A stretch of DNA of 64,000 bases, taken from Parolsenella catena. GTDB lineage: Bacteria; Actinomycetota; Coriobacteriia; Coriobacteriales; Atopobiaceae. Where the stretch lies: contig NZ_AP019367.1 in the NCBI RefSeq assembly GCF_003966955.1, positions 124,001-188,000 on the forward strand, written 5' to 3'. This document shows positions 59,429 through 64,000 of this stretch, in pieces (position 1 is the first letter of the stretch; each line of letters begins with the position of its first letter). Below the pieces are notes generated by a model, which worked only from the letters and a program-made list of their open reading frames with translations, made no database searches and was not told the DNA's origin. Position numbers and translations under genes: made by a program.

Positions 59429-62400
59429 GTGCTCATCAATCGAGTCTCCCGTCAGCTGCTCGGCGCCCCCGAGCTGCTTCCGGCTCTCTCAGAGCTGCGC
59501 GCCGGCAACGACGCCACGGTGGCCGTCTCCCAGAGTGCCCGCACGCTCGTGCTCGCGAGCGTCTGGGCGCAAGACCCGCGGCCGTGCCTGTTCGTCGTCT
59601 CGGGCGAGGAGGCCGCCGAGCGAGCGGCCCACGCGCTCGAGGCGTGGCTCGGCAAGGACGTGGTGCTTCGCTATCCCGAGCGCCGCGACCTGCCGTGGAA
59701 GAGCGACGCGCCGGACGACGCCGTCATCGGCGCCCGTACCGAGGCCATCGGAAGGCTCGCGACCGGTGACGCGTGCGTCGTCGTGGCGAGCGCCCGCTCG
59801 CTGCTGCGCCGCGTGCCGCCCGTGGGCTCGGGCTACTGGGCGAGCTCGACGTTTGCCGTGGGCGACGAGGTGCCCTTCGAGGACGTGGGTCCCCTGCTCG
59901 TGGGCCTGGGATATGCGGACCCGGGCGAGGTCGACGGGCCGGGCACCTTCCACATCCACGGCGACGCCGTCGACGTCTTCCCGGCCCAGGCCGCCACGCC
60001 CGTGCGCATCGAGTTCTTTGGCGACGAGATCGACCGCGTGAGGCGCATGGTGGCCTCCACGGGCCAGACGATCGGCGACCTGGAGAGCGTCACGGTGCGC
60101 CCGTGCCGCGAGCTCGCCCTCACGGACGAGACGGTTGCCCATGCCCGCAAGGCCCTGTGGACGGCCGCCCAGAACGACACGAAGCTCGCTGCCGACCTCG
60201 AGCTCATCGAGGCACGCAGCTCCGAGCCGGCGCTCGAGCGCTACCTGCCCGCGCTCTACGGCAAGACGGCGAGCCCGCTCGAGCACGTCTGCGCCGATGC
60301 CCTCATGTGCTTTGCCGAGCCCCGTGCCCTGTTCGACGACTGCGTGCGTGGCTCAGACGAGGCCGAGCAGCTCGCGCGCAACGCCGGCGTGAGCACGAAG
60401 GGCCTGTTCACGGCCCCGCGCGACATGGACTTCGGCAGCCAGCAGCGCCTGTCGTTCGCGAGCATGCTGCGCGTGGGCACGCAGGTCACCTCCGAGCTGC
60501 CCATTCGCCAACCGGGCATCTCCGGCAGCGACACGAGGCTTCTCGGCCGCGTCCGCCAGCTCGTGGGCGACGGCTTCTCCGTGCTGTTCGCCGTGCCGGA
60601 CCGCTCTGCGCGCGAGCACCTCGAGCTCAACTTTGGCGACGAGCACATCATGTTCGGCGAGTCCCTCGCGAGCGCCGCCGAGAACCGCGTGCCGCTTGCA
60701 GACCCCAAGGCCAACGAGCCCGCCTGCGCGCCGGCGCTGCCGCGCGGCCAGGTGACGTTCATCGACGCCGCCGTGCCCGCCGGCATCGTGGCGCCCACGG
60801 CCAAGCTCGCCGTTCTGTCCGTGGGCGACCTCTCCGCCCGCATGGCCAAGCACCGCTCGCGCCGCCGCGTCGACCCCACGTCCATAACGTTTCCGTTCAA
60901 GCCGGGCGACTACGTCGTCCACGCCACGCACGGCATCGCGCTGTTCGCCGACATCGTGCGCCAGGAGGTGGGCGGTCGCGAGCGCGACTACTTCCTTCTC
61001 GAGTATGCCGGCGGCGACAAGCTCTTCGTGCCGCTCGAGCAGGTGGACCGCATCACGCGCTACGTTGGCCCGGACGGCTCGAGCCCGCGCCTCACGCGCC
61101 TGAACACGGCGGACTGGTCCCGCGCAACGAACAAGGCCCGCAAGAACGCCAAGCGCCTCGCCTTTGACCTCGTGGACCTGTACACGCGTCGTGCGAGCGT
61201 CCAGGGGCATGCCTTCGAGCCGGACACCCCCGAGCAGGAGGAGATGGAGGCGTCCTTCCCCTACGCGCTCACGGCAGACCAGCGCACCGCCGTCAACGAC
61301 ATCAAGGCCGACATGGAGACGGCCAGGCCCATGGACCGCCTGCTGTGCGGAGACGTGGGCTTCGGCAAGACCGAGGTTGCCCTTCGTGCCGCGTTCAAGT
61401 GCGTGGCCGAGGGCCGCCAGGTCATGGTGCTGTGCCCCACCACGATCCTCGCCCAGCAGCACTTCGAGACGTTCTTCAACCGCTTTGCCCCGTTCGACTT
61501 CGAGGTGGAGGTGCTCAGCCGCTTCCGCACGGCAAAGCAGCAGCGCCTGGCGCTCGAGGGCTTCGCGAGCGGCAAGGTGAGCGTGCTCGTGGGCACGCAT
61601 CGCCTGCTGTCGAGCGACGTCAACCCGCATGACCTGGGCCTCGTCATCGTGGACGAGGAGCAGCGCTTCGGCGTGCAGCACAAGGAGCAGCTCAAGAACA
61701 TGCGCGAGCAGGTCGACGTGCTCACGCTCTCCGCCACGCCCATCCCACGCACCATGCAGATGGCCATGAGCGGCGTGCGCGACATGAGTCTCATCATGAC
61801 GCCCCCGCCGGGCCGCCTGCCCGTGAAGGTCACGGTGGGGGAGTACGACCCGGACGTTGTCTCGGCCGCCATCCGCACCGAGCTCGCGCGCAAGGGCCAG
61901 GTCTACTACGTGAGCAACCGCGTCAAGACGATCGACGAGGCCGAGGCACGCGTGCTCGAGGCCGCGCCCGAGGCCCGCGTGGGCGTGGCCCACGGCAAGA
62001 TGAGCGCCAAGCAGGTCGAGGACATGATGATGAAGTTCCAGCGCGGCGACATCGACGTGCTCGTGGCCACGACCATCATCGAGAGCGGCATCGACAACCC
62101 GCACACGAACACGCTCATCATCGAGGACTCCCAGCGCCTGGGCCTGGCCCAGCTCTACCAGCTCAAGGGGCGCGTGGGCCGAGGCCGCACGCAGGCCTAC
62201 GCCTACTTCATGTTCCCGGGCGAGCGCCCGCTCACGCCCGAGGCCACGGAGCGCCTCACGGCAATCAACGAGTTCCAGGAGCTCGGCAGCGGCATGCGCG
62301 TGGCCATGCGCGACCTCGAGATTCGCGGCGCCGGCTCGCTCATGGGCGCCGAGCAGCACGGAAACCTCTCGAGCGTGGGCTTTGACCTGTTTACCCAGAT

Positions 62401-62893
62401 GCTCGGACAGGCCGTGGCCGAGGCCCGCGGCGATGCCGCCGATGACCTCGCGCAGAGCGAGGTCAACATCAACCTGCCGGCCGACTTCTATCTGGCCGAG
62501 GAGTACCTGCCCGAGGTGGACCGCCGCGTGCTCGTCTACCGAAAGCTCGCCTGCGCCATGGAGCTCGCCGAGGTCGATGCCCTGCAGCACGAGTGCGAGG
62601 AGAGCTTTGGCTCTCTGCCCCAGGCCGCGTGCAACCTGTTCGACCGCACGCGCATCCGCATCCGCGCGCAGCGCCTGGGCGTGTCGAGCGTCTCGATTGC
62701 GAGTGGCAGGATCATCTTCCAGGGGCTCAAGTGCTCGCGCGAGCTCACGCTCAAGCTCAAGGAGCAGCGAGCGCTCGTGTACCCCAAGACCGAGAAGGTC
62801 GCCTACCCGCTGCGCCGCGACGAGGCGGGTGCTGTGGCGCAAGCCCTCTCCGTCCTCGAGCTTGCCGGCGGAGACGACGACCCCGAGGAGTAG
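59429..62893 (+). CDS. mfd: Transcription-repair coupling factor Mfd
   Basis: A 1154-residue translocase that removes RNA polymerase stalled at DNA lesions and recruits UvrA. The N-terminal UvrB-like region (about 1-200) is followed by the RNA-polymerase-interaction domain (GDYVVHATHGIALFADIV, about 490-510). The motor domains have Walker A GDVGFGKTEVALR (about 638-650), the DEEQ box VIVDEEQRFGVQHKE and LTLSATPIPRTMQMA. TRG motif GRVGRGRTQAYAY is followed by the C-terminal TRCF domain. Start GTG 59429 is one base from the preceding stop, with GAGGTGAGG upstream overlapping the end of the glucanotransferase gene, so it is the last gene of the glycogen transcription unit unless an internal promoter exists. 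Confidence 0.97.
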   Translation: MLINRVSRQLLGAPELLPALSELRAGNDATVAVSQSARTLVLASVWAQDPRPCLFVVSGEEAAERAAHALEAWLGKDVVLRYPERRDLPWKSDAPDDAVIGARTEAIGRLATGDACVVVASARSLLRRVPPVGSGYWASSTFAVGDEVPFEDVGPLLVGLGYADPGEVDGPGTFHIHGDAVDVFPAQAATPVRIEFFGDEIDRVRRMVASTGQTIGDLESVTVRPCRELALTDETVAHARKALWTAAQNDTKLAADLELIEARSSEPALERYLPALYGKTASPLEHVCADALMCFAEPRALFDDCVRGSDEAEQLARNAGVSTKGLFTAPRDMDFGSQQRLSFASMLRVGTQVTSELPIRQPGISGSDTRLLGRVRQLVGDGFSVLFAVPDRSAREHLELNFGDEHIMFGESLASAAENRVPLADPKANEPACAPALPRGQVTFIDAAVPAGIVAPTAKLAVLSVGDLSARMAKHRSRRRVDPTSITFPFKPGDYVVHATHGIALFADIVRQEVGGRERDYFLLEYAGGDKLFVPLEQVDRITRYVGPDGSSPRLTRLNTADWSRATNKARKNAKRLAFDLVDLYTRRASVQGHAFEPDTPEQEEMEASFPYALTADQRTAVNDIKADMETARPMDRLLCGDVGFGKTEVALRAAFKCVAEGRQVMVLCPTTILAQQHFETFFNRFAPFDFEVEVLSRFRTAKQQRLALEGFASGKVSVLVGTHRLLSSDVNPHDLGLVIVDEEQRFGVQHKEQLKNMREQVDVLTLSATPIPRTMQMAMSGVRDMSLIMTPPPGRLPVKVTVGEYDPDVVSAAIRTELARKGQVYYVSNRVKTIDEAEARVLEAAPEARVGVAHGKMSAKQVEDMMMKFQRGDIDVLVATTIIESGIDNPHTNTLIIEDSQRLGLAQLYQLKGRVGRGRTQAYAYFMFPGERPLTPEATERLTAINEFQELGSGMRVAMRDLEIRGAGSLMGAEQHGNLSSVGFDLFTQMLGQAVAEARGDAADDLAQSEVNINLPADFYLAEEYLPEVDRRVLVYRKLACAMELAEVDALQHECEESFGSLPQAACNLFDRTRIRIRAQRLGVSSVSIASGRIIFQGLKCSRELTLKLKEQRALVYPKTEKVAYPLRRDEAGAVAQALSVLELAGGDDDPEE

Positions 62894-62935
62894 CGCGCCG
62901 CCGGACCGCTTCTCGCGCCGTTCCGCGCCGCCCTG

Positions 62936-63032
62936 CAAACTCCGCTTATGGGGACGTTTCCTCGCAAGCTCCGCCTCCCGGGATGTTGTGGGCCCATTTT
63001 GGGGCTGGCTCCATCCCCAGAGGCGGAGTTTG
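62936..63032. repeat. Long imperfect inverted repeat after mfd
   Basis: CAAACTCCGCTTATGGGGA (62936-62954) matches the complement of 63014-63032 with two mismatches, around a 59-base interior. Its left end TGCAAAC recalls the other TGCAAA elements. The interior contains GCAAGCTCCGCC, as found at the end of the 50-bp repeat. It probably ends the mfd transcript. Confidence 0.7.
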
Positions 63033-63050
63033 GCCAAGCCAAGGCTGTGT

Positions 63051-63087
63051 GCTGATTATGTACAGACATAATCAGCTGCGCTATGAT
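63051..63087 (+). promoter_or_regulatory. Palindromic operator overlapping the promoter of the last gene
   Basis: GCTGATTATGT (63051-63061) pairs perfectly with 63066-63076 around ACAG. A -35-like TGTACA (63059-63064) in its centre and TATGAT (63082-63087) are separated by 17 bases. A repressor bound here would block RNA polymerase. The start codon is 56 bases downstream. Confidence 0.6.
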
Positions 63088-63142
63088 TGCGGCGTCAACA
63101 AGCAAGGACCGCCAGCGCCTTCGCTGGCCGAGAGGAGCGAAC

Positions 63143-64000
63143 ATGGCAGACAACACCAACGCCGGTCCCATCGACGCCGCCGCGGCGGCAAAGGCGGCCT
63201 TCGCGTCCGTCGAGGGCAAGCCCTTCCCCAGCGACCTCTTCGAGGCCCCGCAGCTGCGCTGGGCCGTCATCGGCTGCGGCGGCATCGCCAACGAGATGGC
63301 GCAGTCGCTTGCGCTCGCCGGCCGCAAGTTCGTGGCCGTGCAGAACCGCACGCACGCCAAGGCCGTGGCGTTTGCCGAGCGCTGGGGCATCGAGCGCGTC
63401 TACGAGACCCCCGAGCAGCTCTATGCCGACCCAGACGTGGACGCCATCTACATCTCCACGCCGCACAACACCCACATCGGCTTCATGCGCGGGGCGCTCG
63501 CCGCGGGCAAGCACGTGCTGTGCGAGAAGTCCATCACCCTCAACTCCGAGGAGCTCGACGAGGCCATCAAGCTTGCCGACGAGCACCACGTCGAGCTCGT
63601 TGACGCCACGACGATCCTGCACATGCCCCTCTATCGCGGCATCATCGCACGCGCCATGGCGGGCGACTTCGGCAAGCTCAACCTCGCCACGCTCAACTTT
63701 GGCAGCTACAAGCCCTATGACCCCGAGAACCACTTCTTCAGTCGCAACCGCGCCGGTGGCGCCATGCTCGAGATCGGCGTCTATCCCGTGACGCTCGCCC
63801 GCCTGTTCATGGTGAGCCAGCCCGTGGACGTCATCTCCATCTGCAACGCCTGCGAGACGGGCGTTGACGTCACGAGCGGCATCGTCATGCGCAACGCCGA
63901 GATGCAGATGGCCACCATCACGATGTCGCTGCACTCCAAGCAGCCCAAGCGCGCCATGCTGAGCTTCGAGGACTGCTACATCGAGATCATGAACTACCCG
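63143..64000 (+). CDS. Gfo/Idh/MocA-family oxidoreductase, 3' end outside the window
   Basis: The first 286 residues of an NAD(P)-dependent dehydrogenase; the frame is still open at the window edge. After a 35-residue N-terminal extension (MADNTNAGPIDAAAAAKAAF) comes the Rossmann motif LRWAVIGCGGIANEMAQSLA. Then follow AIYISTPHNTHI, the family lysine motif HVLCEKSITLNSEE (EKS instead of EKP), and GGAMLEIGVYPVTLARLF with the expected catalytic-region His replaced by the GVYP type. This pattern resembles trans-1,2-dihydrobenzene-diol/glucose-fructose oxidoreductase-like members. The substrate is unknown. Start ATG 63143 has AGAGGAGCG upstream. It is not closely similar to the oxidoreductase at 27986. 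Confidence 0.92.
   Translation, partial: MADNTNAGPIDAAAAAKAAFASVEGKPFPSDLFEAPQLRWAVIGCGGIANEMAQSLALAGRKFVAVQNRTHAKAVAFAERWGIERVYETPEQLYADPDVDAIYISTPHNTHIGFMRGALAAGKHVLCEKSITLNSEELDEAIKLADEHHVELVDATTILHMPLYRGIIARAMAGDFGKLNLATLNFGSYKPYDPENHFFSRNRAGGAMLEIGVYPVTLARLFMVSQPVDVISICNACETGVDVTSGIVMRNAEMQMATITMSLHSKQPKRAMLSFEDCYIEIMNYP

Overview
The window is a GC-rich (roughly two thirds G+C), densely coded chromosomal segment. Actinobacterial-looking gene content and codon use are combined with strict-anaerobe enzymes: a single-chain pyruvate:ferredoxin oxidoreductase, rubrerythrin, an ECF tryptophan transporter and a Firmicutes-style GlgC/GlgD glycogen operon. This points to the class Coriobacteriia, most likely an Olsenella/Atopobiaceae-like gut or oral anaerobe. 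The assignment is inferred from gene content; no marker gene was compared against a database. One tRNA (Asp) and one SRP RNA are present. No rRNA, CRISPR array or prophage is visible.

Layout. 0-0.4 kb: right end of an IS200/IS605-type element. 0.4-5.4 kb: a BceRS-BceAB-type antimicrobial-peptide sensing and resistance module, with the two-component system on + and the ABC transporter convergent on -. 5.6-6.3 kb: unknown protein and repeats. 6.6-10.1 kb: nifJ. 10.4-13.6 kb: a glycosyltransferase overlapping a cytoplasmic LytS-type kinase, plus its LytTR regulator. 13.7-22.4 kb: housekeeping genes (YfcE phosphodiesterase, thioredoxin, UDG-like protein, pgi, HAD phosphatase, PH-like membrane protein, DEAD-box helicase, CapA-like protein).

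22.5-32.3 kb: the most unusual part. Two divergent operons share a control region and lie next to a FadR-type GntR regulator. The minus operon encodes an SBP-like protein with no signal peptide, two family III CoA-transferase homologues and a MaoC hydratase. The plus operon encodes a RhaT-like transporter, a Gfo/Idh dehydrogenase, an amidohydrolase/lactonase, an L-rhamnose-type mutarotase and a DapA/NanA-family aldolase. Four palindromes of the form TGGTnnnACCA lie in the shared control region and upstream of the regulator, so one GntR protein probably controls everything. Both CoA-transferase homologues lack the canonical catalytic acidic residue. The block is bracketed by two direct copies of a 50-bp repeat.

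32.5-37.2 kb: aminotransferase, then a tryptophan attenuator (a 20-residue leader peptide with four Trp, followed by a terminator) in front of an ECF transporter (TrpP-like S component, fused double ATPase, EcfT). 37.3-46.5 kb: SRP RNA, DedA, an unassigned non-coding stretch, glucokinase, dnaX-ybaB-recR, a membrane protein, tRNA-Asp, a HAD-IB phosphatase and a cluster-less MutY-like glycosylase. 46.7-62.9 kb: rubrerythrin, then a complete glycogen operon (glgB, glgP, glgC, glgD, glgA and a GH13-GH77 fusion) whose last gene is one base from mfd. 63.1 kb to the end: a second Gfo/Idh oxidoreductase behind a palindromic operator, cut by the window edge.

Intergenic regions hold several families of inverted-repeat elements (TGCAAA-ended hairpins, a GGACCAAA family and the 50-bp repeat). 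These look like REP- or MITE-like sequences and are reported separately.
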